Assembly (NCBI GenBank): GCA_964619265.1
Contig: CAZUCE010000005.1
Location: 124,001 to 188,000, forward strand
DNA length: 64,000 bases
Source of the DNA: CAZUCE01 sp964619265
Lineage (GTDB): Bacteria; Planctomycetota; UBA1135; GCA-002686595
Direction of reading: 5' to 3'
Every line of letters starts with the position of its first letter. Position 1 is the first letter of the stretch. Of this stretch, positions 25,426 to 34,403 are shown piece after piece. A program made the position numbers and the translations under genes. The notes under the pieces were generated by a model. That model worked only from the letters and a program-made list of their open reading frames with translations. It ran no database searches and had not been told where the DNA came from.

Positions 25426-26903
25426 GGCTCTTCCATGTAACCGAGCATCTCGAGTTCCTGTTGCGTCCGCTCGCTCGTGGCGCCGACCGCCTTGGAGACC
25501 CGAAGCTGCGCGGACGCCGCGCTCAAACGCGCAATGCGCTGTTCGACCTCCAGCGCGAGGGGGCCTGCCCAATCGGGTTCGCGCTCGAGCGCAAATCGTT
25601 CTTGGGGATCTTCGCCGAGCTCAAAAGCCTGGCGCCCCTCGCGGGACAAGTGAACGGAACGCTGGCCTTCCCGGAGGACCCACAGGTCGAGATCGTTGTC
25701 GCGAAGACTGCGGTGTTCAGCAAACACAGGTCGATCCGATTCCAAAGGGGCCGCCTGGCCGAGCGCCCCCGCCCAGCTTCGACCCTGAATCAAGCCCGGC
25801 GCCTTTGGGCCAGAGATTCCGAGCAACTCCAGCAGACTCGGAACCAGATCGACGTGACGCACGGCGAACTCGACGCGACGTCCAGCCCAAAGCCGATCCG
25901 GCGCGCGCAACAGCAGCGGAACGCGCAGCACCTCTTCGTACAGCTGGTCGTGGCGCGTTCGGCCATGCTCTCCAAACTCCTCTCCGTGATCCGACGTGGC
26001 GACAACGAAGGTGCTCGCGGCGTCTTCGAGCCCATCGAAACGCCGGAGGAAACGCCCCCACTCCGCGTCGGCCTGGGCCACGCCCGCCAGATACAGCTGG
26101 TGCAAGTAAGCGTAGTCCTCCGGCGACTGGAGCGCCTGGCGCCGCCAGAAATTAGAAACCAGCTTGCGACCCGGGGACACGTTGGGGGCGCGATCGTCCC
26201 CGTTCGCGATCCGCCGCTCGAGCTCCTCCCGATCCCCGGTCAACTCCCCCTGGTACCCAGAGCTCACGAATCGATCCCGAAACCGCGCCGCGGGCAGATA
26301 GGGATCGTGGATGGCGTAAGTGTGAACGAAGGCAAACCAGCTCGCCGCTTCGCTGCCCTCATCTTCGATCCAACGCAGCGCATCTGTGAGGCGCGTGGTG
26401 AACGGGACATGCCGGTCGGTAAAGCGCTCGAACCCCCGATCGAATCCGAGGCGTCCGGTGATGTTCCCCCCGTCGGTGAAGCCCGCGGTGCGAAAGCCCT
26501 CGGCGGCCAGCCGCTCGGCCAGGGTCGGCACGTCCGGAGAAAGTCGCTCGTCCCCCGCCGTCTGCAGATTCCCCACCCGGTGGGTGCGCGGGTAAAGACC
26601 GGTCAGCATTGACAGGTGAGCCGGGGCGGTCTTCGGGGAGTGCGTGAATGCCTGTTCGAAGACGACACCCTCGGCCGCTAGAGCGTCCAGGTTCGGCGAA
26701 GTTTCGAGTTCGTTCCCATAGGCGCCGAGCGCGTCCGCCCGCAGGGTGTCGAAGGACATCAGCAGCAGGCTGGGGGCCGCCTCCGGTACTTCGGGGCCAC
26801 AGGCCGTCAGCCCCGCAAGGCCGTAGGCCACCAGCCACGCCCTGCCTCCTCGAACGAGTCGACCGAAAGCCCCGTTCCCCCGCCACGCGCTCGGGGGTAT
26901 CAT
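25422..26903 (-). CDS. Sulfatase-fold (alkaline phosphatase superfamily) lipoprotein with Thr at the nucleophile position
   Basis: A 493-residue exported enzyme with lipobox LTAC. The sulfatase/phosphatase fold shows metal ligands in SFDTLRADALGAYG (Asp52) and in ATSDHGEEFGEHG. At the place where type I sulfatases have the C/S-x-P-x-R formylglycine site, it reads KTAPAHLSMLTG: Thr92 replaces Cys/Ser and His96 replaces Arg. It therefore cannot carry formylglycine. It probably uses Thr directly, as in alkaline phosphatase-like phosphotransferases. The substrate is unknown. The ATG 26903 lies 13 bp from the divergent tRNA-Cys gene. It heads the operon ending in ggt. Confidence 0.85.
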   Translation of the reverse strand: MIPPSAWRGNGAFGRLVRGGRAWLVAYGLAGLTACGPEVPEAAPSLLLMSFDTLRADALGAYGNELETSPNLDALAAEGVVFEQAFTHSPKTAPAHLSMLTGLYPRTHRVGNLQTAGDERLSPDVPTLAERLAAEGFRTAGFTDGGNITGRLGFDRGFERFTDRHVPFTTRLTDALRWIEDEGSEAASWFAFVHTYAIHDPYLPAARFRDRFVSSGYQGELTGDREELERRIANGDDRAPNVSPGRKLVSNFWRRQALQSPEDYAYLHQLYLAGVAQADAEWGRFLRRFDGLEDAASTFVVATSDHGEEFGEHGRTRHDQLYEEVLRVPLLLRAPDRLWAGRRVEFAVRHVDLVPSLLELLGISGPKAPGLIQGRSWAGALGQAAPLESDRPVFAEHRSLRDNDLDLWVLREGQRSVHLSREGRQAFELGEDPQERFALEREPDWAGPLALEVEQRIARLSAASAQLRVSKAVGATSERTQQELEMLGYMEEP

Positions 26904-26916
26904 CGGCCCCCAGCGA

Positions 26917-26991
26917 GGCGGCATGGCCAAGTGGCTAAGGCAACGGATTGCAAATCCGTCATCCCCGGTTCGAGTCCGGGTGCCGCCTCCA
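26917..26991 (+). tRNA. tRNA-Cys (GCA)
   Basis: The acceptor stem GGCGGCA pairs with TGCCGCC, the anticodon loop is TTGCAAA with anticodon GCA at 26950-26952, and the T arm is CCCGG-TTCGAGT-CCGGG. The 3' CCA is encoded (26989-26991). The gene begins 13 bp after the start codon of the divergent sulfatase-fold gene, so its promoter must lie inside that coding region; TATCAT at 26898-26903 is a possible -10. Confidence 0.97.
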
Positions 26992-27157
26992 TCCCTTGAA
27001 TCACCGGCGGGCATCGATTCACCTGCGGGCGAACTTCCCGGGAAGCTACGGGAGGGGGGCAGCGCCCCCCCTCGAGTCCCCCCCGGAACCCGAGTGTTTC
27101 GGCCAGCCCAGTTGGCGCGGTATTCTGCCCGGGACCCGCTGAACAGGCGGCGACGAG

Positions 27158-27243
27158 GGGGTAGTGGCGAAATCGGTAGACGCATCGGACTTAAAATCCG
27201 AAGTCCGGAAACGGGCGTGTGGGTTCGAGTCCCACCTACCCCA
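27158..27243 (+). tRNA. tRNA-Leu (TAA)
   Basis: A class II tRNA with a long variable arm. Acceptor GGGGTAG pairs with CTACCCC, the anticodon stem is TCGGA/TCCGA with anticodon TAA at 27192-27194, and the T arm is GTGGG-TTCGAGT-CCCAC. The discriminator is A27243; the CCA tail is not fully encoded. A TATTCT at 27121-27126 could be its -10 box. It reads UUA and UUG codons, which are rare in this GC-rich genome. Confidence 0.97.
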
Positions 27244-27328
27244 CCCCGCTCGCGGTTGCTTGGCACCAAGAGCAGCCGGCCGGCAAGCCGGAGCTCTAAG
27301 ACACGACGCCTGGGAAGACCCTGGGCCA

Positions 27329-27562
27329 CTACCGGGGCCGAACGCCTTGGACCGGGTCGTCCTCTCCCAGGATGACTTCGATGCCGCTGTAGTCCCCTGC
27401 TCCGGAGCGTTCGAGGCCTTCCTTCGCCATCCATAGGAAAGCCCCGGCAGCCAGGAAGGTGAACCCGAACAGAACGGCAAACACCATCAACACCTTTCGC
27501 TTAGAACCCGGGCGGGTTCCGTGACTCGGGCGATCGGTGCCGGAAAGTTCGGTGGTCACCAT
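27329..27562 (-). CDS. Small single-pass membrane protein
   Basis: A 77-residue protein with one strong transmembrane helix (LMVFAVLFGFTFLAAGAFLWM) between a basic N-terminal tail (GSKRKV) and an acidic C-terminal tail ending in GIEVILGEDDPVQG. It starts 27 bp after the citrate synthase stop on the same strand and is probably cotranscribed. No family is recognised. The positive-inside rule puts the N-terminus in the cytoplasm. Confidence 0.6.
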   Translation of the reverse strand: MVTTELSGTDRPSHGTRPGSKRKVLMVFAVLFGFTFLAAGAFLWMAKEGLERSGAGDYSGIEVILGEDDPVQGVRPR

Positions 27563-27589
27563 GGCGACACGCGGAAGTTCAGGAAGCGC

Positions 27590-28735
27590 CTAACTGCGCT
27601 GGTCCATCGGGACGTAGCGTCGATCCCGCTCGCCGACGAAGATTTGCCCGGGACGGAAGAGCTTGTTGTCCTGCATCTGCTCGTGCAGGTGCGCCAACCA
27701 GCCCGCGGTCCGCGCGATCGCGAAGATCGGCGTGAACTGATCGGTGGGGATTCCGAGCTTTTGGTAGATCAGCCCACTGAAGAAGTCGACGTTCGGGTGG
27801 ATGCCCTTGTCGCCCAGTTTCTCTACGACTAGTTTCTCAAGGGCCAGGGCCACGTCGTAGGTGGGTGTGCTTCCGAGCTCGGCCAGGACTTCCTTGCCCA
27901 GCTTTTGCAGGGCGTAGCTGCGCGGATCCTTCACTTTGTAGACCCGGTGGCCGAAGCCCATAATCTTCTGCTTCGAGTCGAAACGCGACTGAGCCCATTC
28001 AGCCACGTTGTCGACGCCACCAATGGCCTCCAAGGCGGCGAGCACCCGCTCGTTCGCTCCACCGTGCAAAGGACCGTGCAGCGCGCCCGTCGCCGCCGAA
28101 ACCGAGTCGTAGGGGCTGGCGTTCGTTCCGTAGACCACGCGCGCTGCGAAGGTCGACGCGTTCATCGTGTGATCCGCGTGCAGCACCAGGGCGCAGTCGA
28201 GAGCGTTGATAGCCGAGCGAGCCGGTTTGTCCCCGGAAAGCAGCCACAGGAAGTTGGCCGCCGTGGGGAGTTCGGGATCCGAGGACAAGGGCTCCTGTCC
28301 GCGGCGAAGCCGCTCGTAGGTGGCCACGATCACAGGCGTGGCAGCCAGCAAACGGATCCAAGCGCGATGAAAGTCTTCTTCGCTGCCGAAAGCCACCGGC
28401 TCGTCAAAACCCGCCAAAGCTGCGACGGCGGAGTGCAGCACGTACATCGGATGCGCCGAGGCGGGGAACGCCCGCAGCAGATCGACCATGCCCTTGGGCA
28501 GCTCGCGCTGGGCGGCTAGGTCCGCTTGAAATCCGCGCAGATCCGATTCGGTTGGCAGCTCGCCGTGCATCAGAAGCCAAGCCACCTCCTCGAAGCAGGA
28601 TTGGTCGGCGAGCTCCTCGATCCGGTAGCCACGGTACTCCAGGATGCCCTCCTGGCCGTCGATGTAGCTGACGGCTGATTCGGCGGCGGGTATGCCGGCA
28701 AGGCCGGGAACCAATTCGGGACGGTCAGCGCTCAC
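27590..28735 (-). CDS. gltA: Citrate synthase
   Basis: Condenses acetyl-CoA and oxaloacetate at the entry of the TCA cycle. Catalytic regions are present: HADHTMNASTFAARVV, the His-containing loop GALHGPLHGGANE, and GFGHRVYKVKDPR with the conserved Arg/His. The Asp catalytic region is NVDFFSGLIY. The length of 381 residues is that of the short, dimeric citrate/2-methylcitrate synthase type. I chose GTG 28735 because the residues before it in the open frame do not match the family. With mdh further along, it fits an oxidative TCA cycle. Confidence 0.95.
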   Translation of the reverse strand: MSADRPELVPGLAGIPAAESAVSYIDGQEGILEYRGYRIEELADQSCFEEVAWLLMHGELPTESDLRGFQADLAAQRELPKGMVDLLRAFPASAHPMYVLHSAVAALAGFDEPVAFGSEEDFHRAWIRLLAATPVIVATYERLRRGQEPLSSDPELPTAANFLWLLSGDKPARSAINALDCALVLHADHTMNASTFAARVVYGTNASPYDSVSAATGALHGPLHGGANERVLAALEAIGGVDNVAEWAQSRFDSKQKIMGFGHRVYKVKDPRSYALQKLGKEVLAELGSTPTYDVALALEKLVVEKLGDKGIHPNVDFFSGLIYQKLGIPTDQFTPIFAIARTAGWLAHLHEQMQDNKLFRPGQIFVGERDRRYVPMDQRS

Positions 28736-28915
28736 GGGGAGAATGGGGGGCTGGAAGAAGGCAGCGGAAAACGAGCCAGTGCGGCCCACGGCGCCTGATC
28801 GGCGCCTGTGGACCAAGGAGATTAGGACTTCCAGGCCGAAGCGCCTAGCAAGCCAGGCCGATTCTGGCCGCCCGAGGGCATCCGAACGGCCGAATGGGGT
28901 TCGCCTGATCGCGGA

Positions 28916-30388
28916 TCAGCGACGTGCCAAGTACTCCATCAGGAGCCGGACGCCGACACCGGTTCCGGTCGGGCCCCCGGCGTAGTCCCGGTCGCGGCTG
29001 CCCCAGGCGGTGCCAGCGATGTCCAGGTGGCACCATTCCGTGTCCCCCACGAAGTTGGCCAGGAACGCCGCGCCGGAGGTCGAGCCATTCCCATCGCCCG
29101 GGGAATTGATGTTCTTGAGGTCGGCCAGCTTGCTCTTCATTTGCTCCCGGTGGACATCCAGGAGCGGCAGCGGCCAGACCCGCTCGCCGACCGCTTCGCC
29201 GGCCTCCCTTAGCCGCTCGGAGAGGTCCTCCGAATTCGGGAACATCCCGCTCAACTCGTGCCCGAGCGCCACGATCACAGCCCCGGTCAGGGTCGCGAGG
29301 TCGACGATCGTGTCCGGCTTGACCTTCTGGCGGGTGTAGCACAGGGCATCTGCCAGGATCAGGCGCCCTTCGGCGTCGGTGTTCAGGACTTCGATCGTGG
29401 TCCCATTCATGGCCTTGTGAATGTCACCGGGCTTCGTCGCGATCCCGTCGGGCAAGTTCTCCGAGGCCGGGACCACGCCGTGCACCTCGTGTTCGCAGCC
29501 GACCGCCGCCAGCGCGTGGAACACACCGATCACAGCCGCTCCCCCCGACATGTCGAACTTCATCTCGTCCATCTTGCCCGCAGGCTTCAGGCTGATGCCG
29601 CCGGCATCGAAGGTCAGGCCTTTGCCGACCAGCGCGATTTTCTTGGCGCCGCGCTTTTTCTTGGTCGGCTTGTAGGTCAGGTGGATCAATTTGGCGGGCT
29701 GGCGCGATCCAGCCGAGACACCCAGCAACGCTCCCATTTTCATCTTGCGCATCTCGGCTTCGTCCAGGACCCGGCAGGTCACGCGGCTCGACCCGGTCGC
29801 CACCTTACGAGCTTCGGAGGCCAGGTGCGTCGGCGTCATCAGGTTTCCAGGTGCGTTCTGTAGATCGCGCGCAAAGCAGTTGGCATGCCCAAGCGCCTCA
29901 CCGCGGGTCGCGCCTTTCTTGAAGGCGCTTCCGGGGCCAGCAAGGCTGACCTTCTTGAGCTTGGCGCCGTCGGCCTTCGACTTGAACTTGGTATGGCGGT
30001 ACGACCCCATCACCAGGCCTTCACCCAAACAAACGCCCAGCGACTCGGCATCGCCGGCGGCGCCCAGAGCAGCCTTTGTGGCGTAGACCGTCGCCGATGC
30101 GAATCCCGCGCTCTCCAGATTCCGGGCAGCCAACCCAGCCGCGCGTCGCACCGATTCGGCGTCGGCGCTGGCCTTCTTTCCAAGCCCGATCAGAAGCACG
30201 CGCTCAGCAACTCCACCGCGAGCGTCCGCCAGACGCTGCTCGCGAAAACGGCCTTTGAAATCGGCGGTCGCCGTCGCGGGCAGCGTGGTCCCCTTCGGGA
30301 GCGCAAGCGGATCGCCTTCGGTGCACAAGACGACCACAACCGGAGTCTTGGTTAGAGCGCGGCTCGAATCGGTAACGGTAATTTTCAT
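28916..30388 (-). CDS. pepA: Cytosol aminopeptidase (leucyl aminopeptidase, M17)
   Basis: A hexameric two-metal exopeptidase. The metal/active-site motifs are VGKGLTFDAGGISLKP, MKFDMSGGAAVIG and the M17 signature NTDAEGRLILADAL, with a carbonate-binding Arg. The C-terminus has the usual NFVGDTEWCHLDIAGTAW and GPTGTGVGVRLL. From ATG 30388 the protein is 490 residues, normal for the family; the open frame goes further upstream without similarity. It recycles N-terminal amino acids; some homologues also bind DNA in Xer recombination, which is only a possibility here. Confidence 0.95.
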   Translation of the reverse strand: MKITVTDSSRALTKTPVVVVLCTEGDPLALPKGTTLPATATADFKGRFREQRLADARGGVAERVLLIGLGKKASADAESVRRAAGLAARNLESAGFASATVYATKAALGAAGDAESLGVCLGEGLVMGSYRHTKFKSKADGAKLKKVSLAGPGSAFKKGATRGEALGHANCFARDLQNAPGNLMTPTHLASEARKVATGSSRVTCRVLDEAEMRKMKMGALLGVSAGSRQPAKLIHLTYKPTKKKRGAKKIALVGKGLTFDAGGISLKPAGKMDEMKFDMSGGAAVIGVFHALAAVGCEHEVHGVVPASENLPDGIATKPGDIHKAMNGTTIEVLNTDAEGRLILADALCYTRQKVKPDTIVDLATLTGAVIVALGHELSGMFPNSEDLSERLREAGEAVGERVWPLPLLDVHREQMKSKLADLKNINSPGDGNGSTSGAAFLANFVGDTEWCHLDIAGTAWGSRDRDYAGGPTGTGVGVRLLMEYLARR

Positions 30389-30461
30389 GGAGGGGAGTTT
30401 CGAAAGGAAGCCAGCTGGAGAGGAAGGACGGGAGAGGATCGAGCGTTCGGCGCCGTCAGGC

Positions 30462-32189
30462 CTACATGTCGATGTACTTGGGACCACCGCCACCTTCGGG
30501 GACGGTCCACTCGATGACCTGGTACGGATCCGCGACATCGCAAGTCTTGCAGTGCACGCAGTTGGAGGCGTTGATCACGACGCCAGTCGGCTTCTCGTCC
30601 GTCGGCCATTCGTAGACCGCCGCGGGACAAAAGTGCTGACAGGGGTTGCCGTATTCCTCAGTGCAGCGTGAAACGCAAATGCTCGGATCGGTGACCACGA
30701 GGTGCGAAGGCTGATCCTCTTCGTGGATGGCGCCCGAGTGGTAGACGTCGGTCAATTTGTCCATGGACAGCTTGTCGTCAAACTCCGGCTTGCCCAGCTT
30801 GGCCAAGTGCTTGGCTTGGGTGTAGCTGTAGTCCGCGTGAACCGTGCGGCGTGCCTTCAGGCCGCGTCCCCCCGTGATCATCTGGAGACCCGCATCGAGC
30901 GAGCCGCGGAAGAAGCCCTCGGCGAAACCCTGACGGAAGTTGCGTACGCCATAGAGTTCGTCCTTCGCCCAAGAGGCCTCAAACAACTCGGTGTACTTGG
31001 CCAACTTGGCTCCAGACGTATCGTCCGCGGCCAGCGCTTCAGCAATCGCATCGGCTGCGAGCATTCCGGATTTGATCGCGAGGTGAATGCCCTTGAGGCG
31101 CGACATGTTCACGAAGCCCGCGGAGTCCCCCACGATGCAAAATCCGTCGCCCTGCAACTTCGGCATGGAGAAGTAGCCGCCGCCGGGGATCGTCTTCGCG
31201 CCGTAGCGCACCACTTCGCCTCCCTCGAGCAGCTCGGCCACAGCCGGGTGCTGCTTCCACTCCACAAATAGGGCATGCGGATCGAGGTTCGGATCCGGGT
31301 GATCGAGTCCGACCACGAACCCAATCGACAGACGGTTTCCGGACATTCCGTAGATCCATCCGCCGCCGTAGCCCGAAGTGCCTAGCGGAGCTCCGGCGGT
31401 GTGAATGACCGAGCCAAGCAACTGCTTGCCGCGTTCTTCAGGAAGGCTCCAAATCTCCTTGATACCCGTCTCGTAGATCTGCGGATTTTGGCCTTCGTCG
31501 AGGCCAAGCCTTGCAATCAAACCCTTGGCCAAACTTCCGCGCGTGCCCTCGCCAAACACGGTGACCTTGGCCTTGACGTCCATACCTGGTTCGAACTGGG
31601 GTTTCTTGTCGCCGTTCTTGGCGACACCCGAGTCACGGGTTTGCACACCGACGACGCGATTGCCCTCGTAGAGCACCTCGGTAGCTGCAAAGCCAGGGTA
31701 AACGTCCACGCCAAGCTCTTCGGCCTGATCCTTCAGCCAGCGCACGATGTGATACAGGCTGACGATGTAGTTGCCGTGGTTCTTGAACTGAGGCGGAACG
31801 AACAGGCCTTTCGCCCGCAGCTTCTTGCCGCCCTTGCGCAGAACGTCGACGCAATCGAAGGTGACCTCAGCCTCGGTGGGACAGCCCTTTTCTTTCCAGT
31901 CCGGTCCCATCAGCTCGATCATCGCGCGCGGATCCATCACCCCACCCGAGAGTGTGTGGTAGCCGATGTCCTCGGCCTTCTCGAGGACCAGGATCGCCAG
32001 CTCCATGCCCTTTTCCTTGGCGAGCCGCGCCAACCGGATCGCGAGCGACAGGTTCGCTGCGCCCGCCCCGACCAAAAGAACGTCGACCTCAAGCTCCTCT
32101 CGCTCAACGCCCTCGACGTTCCACGAAACGGAGCCCCAGGTTTTGGAGCCGGGGGTGCGGAGAGCAGAATTCGGGCTGGAATTTGTCAC
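30462..32189 (-). CDS. Electron transfer flavoprotein-ubiquinone oxidoreductase
   Basis: Passes electrons from reduced ETF (from beta-oxidation and amino-acid dehydrogenases) to the quinone pool at the membrane. The FAD-binding fold starts with VDVLLVGAGAANLSLAIRLA, a second FAD motif is GDGFCIVGDSAGFVN, and the ferredoxin-like end carries the [4Fe-4S] ligands in NCVHCKTCDVADP with a further Cys in CTEEYGNPCQHFCP. Length (575 residues) matches mitochondrial ETF-QO. The start is GTG 32189. The etfAB genes are not in the window. Confidence 0.93.
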   Translation of the reverse strand: MTNSSPNSALRTPGSKTWGSVSWNVEGVEREELEVDVLLVGAGAANLSLAIRLARLAKEKGMELAILVLEKAEDIGYHTLSGGVMDPRAMIELMGPDWKEKGCPTEAEVTFDCVDVLRKGGKKLRAKGLFVPPQFKNHGNYIVSLYHIVRWLKDQAEELGVDVYPGFAATEVLYEGNRVVGVQTRDSGVAKNGDKKPQFEPGMDVKAKVTVFGEGTRGSLAKGLIARLGLDEGQNPQIYETGIKEIWSLPEERGKQLLGSVIHTAGAPLGTSGYGGGWIYGMSGNRLSIGFVVGLDHPDPNLDPHALFVEWKQHPAVAELLEGGEVVRYGAKTIPGGGYFSMPKLQGDGFCIVGDSAGFVNMSRLKGIHLAIKSGMLAADAIAEALAADDTSGAKLAKYTELFEASWAKDELYGVRNFRQGFAEGFFRGSLDAGLQMITGGRGLKARRTVHADYSYTQAKHLAKLGKPEFDDKLSMDKLTDVYHSGAIHEEDQPSHLVVTDPSICVSRCTEEYGNPCQHFCPAAVYEWPTDEKPTGVVINASNCVHCKTCDVADPYQVIEWTVPEGGGGPKYIDM

Positions 32190-32295
32190 GGATCAGTTCC
32201 TCGGTAGCTTTTCGGAGCCGGGCAGGTTAGCAGGACGGCCCGGGGGCATTCCCATCTCGTCCCGGACCTCTTCCAGCTCCCCCGCCCCGGCTCCC

Positions 32296-33030
32296 TCAGG
32301 ACCGATCGCCGATCCAGTGGTGGCCGTCCCGATACACCTCTTTTTTCCAGACCGGTAGGCGACCTTTCAGCTCATCGATCAGGAACCGAGCCGCCTGAAA
32401 CGCCGCATCGCGGTGGGGACTCGCCACAGCCACCAGCACCGAGGTCTCGCCTACGCCGACGACGCCTGTGCGGTGCTGGACCAACATGCGTAGCCGAAGC
32501 TCCTCTGGCTCACCCTCGGCGGCCGAAGGAGGCCCGAAGCGCTCCACGGCCTCGGCGAAAATCCGCGCCATCTCGGGCCCGCTCATGGCCTCGAAAGCCT
32601 CGTAGTCGAGCTCGACCACCTGCTGGCCCCGGTTTTGTTCCCGGGTCGTTCCGCTGAACAGGACCGTCCCTCCGAAGGCGGAATCCTGGACACGGCCCAA
32701 GGCCCTCGCCGGATCGAGCTCGTCGGCCGAAAGCTCGAAGACCCCGGCTTCCAAGCCCTCCGGGTCGGCGTCCGGCTCGCCCCCCGATACCGGCGGCAAC
32801 AGGTGCAGCTCGAGCGTCCCGTCCACGGTCGCCAAGTCATCAACATAGGCCGTCCCAAGCACCCCCCGGACGCCCTCCAAGGCCCCCAGCTTCGGCTGAA
32901 CTTCGCGCAGCCGGGCTTTGACCGCGCCCACGCTGGCGCCCTCGGCGAGCCCATCCAGGACAAGCTCCTCAACTCCCGCGCGTTCGCGCAGGGAGGCATA
33001 CAGACGGACCCTGACTTCCATGCCGTCCAT
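32296..33030 (-). CDS. MoaD-MoaE fusion, molybdopterin synthase
   Basis: Residues 1-84 are a MoaD-type ubiquitin-like sulfur carrier ending LHLLPPVSGG, and residues ~95-244 are MoaE (GGTVLFSGTTREQNRG, HRTGVVGVGE, VASPHRDAAF, and PVWKKE with the catalytic Lys). Together they insert sulfur into precursor Z to form molybdopterin. MoaD must end in a free Gly-Gly to carry the thiocarboxylate, yet here Gly83-Gly84 is followed by a short acidic linker (EPDADPEG). The fusion must therefore be cut after the Gly, as known for MoaX in mycobacteria. ATG 33030 was chosen; ATG 33021 is also possible. Confidence 0.88.
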   Translation of the reverse strand: MDGMEVRVRLYASLRERAGVEELVLDGLAEGASVGAVKARLREVQPKLGALEGVRGVLGTAYVDDLATVDGTLELHLLPPVSGGEPDADPEGLEAGVFELSADELDPARALGRVQDSAFGGTVLFSGTTREQNRGQQVVELDYEAFEAMSGPEMARIFAEAVERFGPPSAAEGEPEELRLRMLVQHRTGVVGVGETSVLVAVASPHRDAAFQAARFLIDELKGRLPVWKKEVYRDGHHWIGDRS

Positions 33031-33142
33031 CGGACCCGCCCGCGTCCTGCGGCGCAAGCCCCTCCGCTGCGGACCGCACCGCCCCGCTGCCAGCCAGGGA
33101 ACCCGAGCGGTCCAAGGCTCTGAGCGAGTGGCCCCCCGATGG

Positions 33143-33183
33143 GCCGAACGCCCGGATCCGCTTTGCGGATCCGGGCGTTCGGC
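33143..33183 (-). terminator. Strong hairpin after ssb
   Basis: A perfect 19-bp stem (33143-33161 with 33165-33183) has a TTT loop, built around GCCCGGATCCG. It lies 86 bp past the ssb stop and upstream of the moaD-moaE fusion, both on the minus strand. There is no U-tract. Confidence 0.7.
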
Positions 33184-33268
33184 TCATCAGGCAAGGGCCC
33201 ACGGGGCCCGGAAACTCAAGCTTGGACAGCTTGATGCGGGCGGTGGGTCCATCAAGGCCGCAGGCCCA

Positions 33269-33760
33269 TCAGAAGGGGGTGTCCGAGGACTCCATCTCGA
33301 AGGAGTCGTTCCCACCTCCAGCGCCGCCACCGCTGGCGGGCGCTCCCCAGGAGTCGCCCCCGCCGCCCTGGGGCGACTGGTTCTCGCCCCAGCCGCCGCC
33401 TTGCCCTCCGCCTTGGCCGCCGCCTTCGCGGCCGCCGACGAACTCCCAGTTGTCCCCGACGACGTACAGCTTGGAGCGCTTGCCGCCGCCGTTTTTGTCC
33501 TCCCAGGTATCGAGGCGTAGCTTGCCCTCGATAAAGGCTGGCTTGCCCTTGGTATGGAACTTGGCGAAGGCTTCGCCGCGCTTGCCAAACATCGTGATGT
33601 CGACGAACGTCGGGCGGTCTTGCCACTGGCCATCGGAACTCTGGAAGCGCTCGTTGACCGCCAGGCCGAAGTTCACGATGGCGGTGCCGCTCTGGGCGAA
33701 GCGGGTCTCGGGATCCCTGGTGAGGTTCCCCATCAGGATGACTTTGTTGAAGCTGGCCAT
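33269..33760 (-). CDS. ssb: Single-stranded DNA-binding protein
   Basis: Starts MASFNKVILMGNLTRDPETR and contains the OB-fold core (TAIVNFGLAVNERF, DITMFGKRGEAFAKF, KPAFIEGKLRLDTWED). A Gly/Gln-rich flexible tail follows, with GGGQGGGQGGG repeats, and the protein ends in the acidic tip SSDTPF that recruits replication and repair partners (E. coli DDDIPF). It has 163 residues and forms a homotetramer. No Shine-Dalgarno site precedes the ATG. Confidence 0.97.
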   Translation of the reverse strand: MASFNKVILMGNLTRDPETRFAQSGTAIVNFGLAVNERFQSSDGQWQDRPTFVDITMFGKRGEAFAKFHTKGKPAFIEGKLRLDTWEDKNGGGKRSKLYVVGDNWEFVGGREGGGQGGGQGGGWGENQSPQGGGGDSWGAPASGGGAGGGNDSFEMESSDTPF

Positions 33761-34004
33761 GGCGCGGTCGGGCCCTCGGAAGGGCGATCTGGGGAGGGTG
33801 CGAACTCGGTGCGGGGAGGCCCGAGAAAGGGGCTTGGTGAGCGGCTCGCGAGATGTTCGCGAGACGTTCGGGTCAGCCTACCGAATGCAGACCGCCAGCT
33901 CCATTCTCGGATCCGGGCTTCGAGCCGGGATCCCCGGAGGCTCCAGGCCGGCGGGACCCCTACCGTCGAACGCGCCCCGTCCCTCTCTCTCGTCCCTATC
34001 CGCC

Positions 34005-34388
34005 ATGCCTGACCAGAGCCCTAGTTTCGTGCAGCCCCCCACCGGTCGCGAACGACGTCAAGCCCCCCGCGCACGGGCCGATCGGCCCTTGACCGTGATG
34101 GTCGAAGGAGCCCCGCGAGAAGTCCGGCTGAGGGACCTTTCGGTCTCCGGCCTGTGCTTTTTTTCCGAGGAGCCGCTGACCGAAATGACCGTGCTTCAAA
34201 TCGTGCTGGAGCTCCCGGGTCCGAACGGAAAAACCGATCGCATCGAAGCTGGAGGCGCTGTCGTTCGCTGCCAACCCATCAGTCCTCGCGTGGAGCACTA
34301 CGAAGTGGCCGTGTTCTTTCACGATATCTCGGGCACGAGCCGCGAACGCTTGCAGGGTTTTGTGGCCGCAAGCACCGAAGAAGCCTAG
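34005..34388 (+). CDS. PilZ-domain protein
   Basis: A 127-residue protein that is mostly a PilZ domain. The c-di-GMP contact motifs are both present: RRxxxR-type ERRQAPRAR near residue 20 and LRDLSVSGLCF matching D/NxSxxG. It ends with a beta-barrel (AGGAVVRC, EHYEVAVFF) and a C-terminal helix. It probably senses cyclic di-GMP and acts on motility, adhesion or polysaccharide synthesis. ATG 34005 fits the domain boundary. It diverges from ssb and converges with prmC. Confidence 0.85.
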   Translation: MPDQSPSFVQPPTGRERRQAPRARADRPLTVMVEGAPREVRLRDLSVSGLCFFSEEPLTEMTVLQIVLELPGPNGKTDRIEAGGAVVRCQPISPRVEHYEVAVFFHDISGTSRERLQGFVAASTEEA

Positions 34389-34403
34389 GGCCGGCCAATC
34401 CGG

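Noticed and set aside
27000..27434. Upstream extension of the sulfatase-fold gene across both tRNA genes
   Set aside because: The frame stays open by chance in GC-rich DNA; the lipoprotein signal follows ATG 26903, and the region holds two tRNA genes on the other strand.
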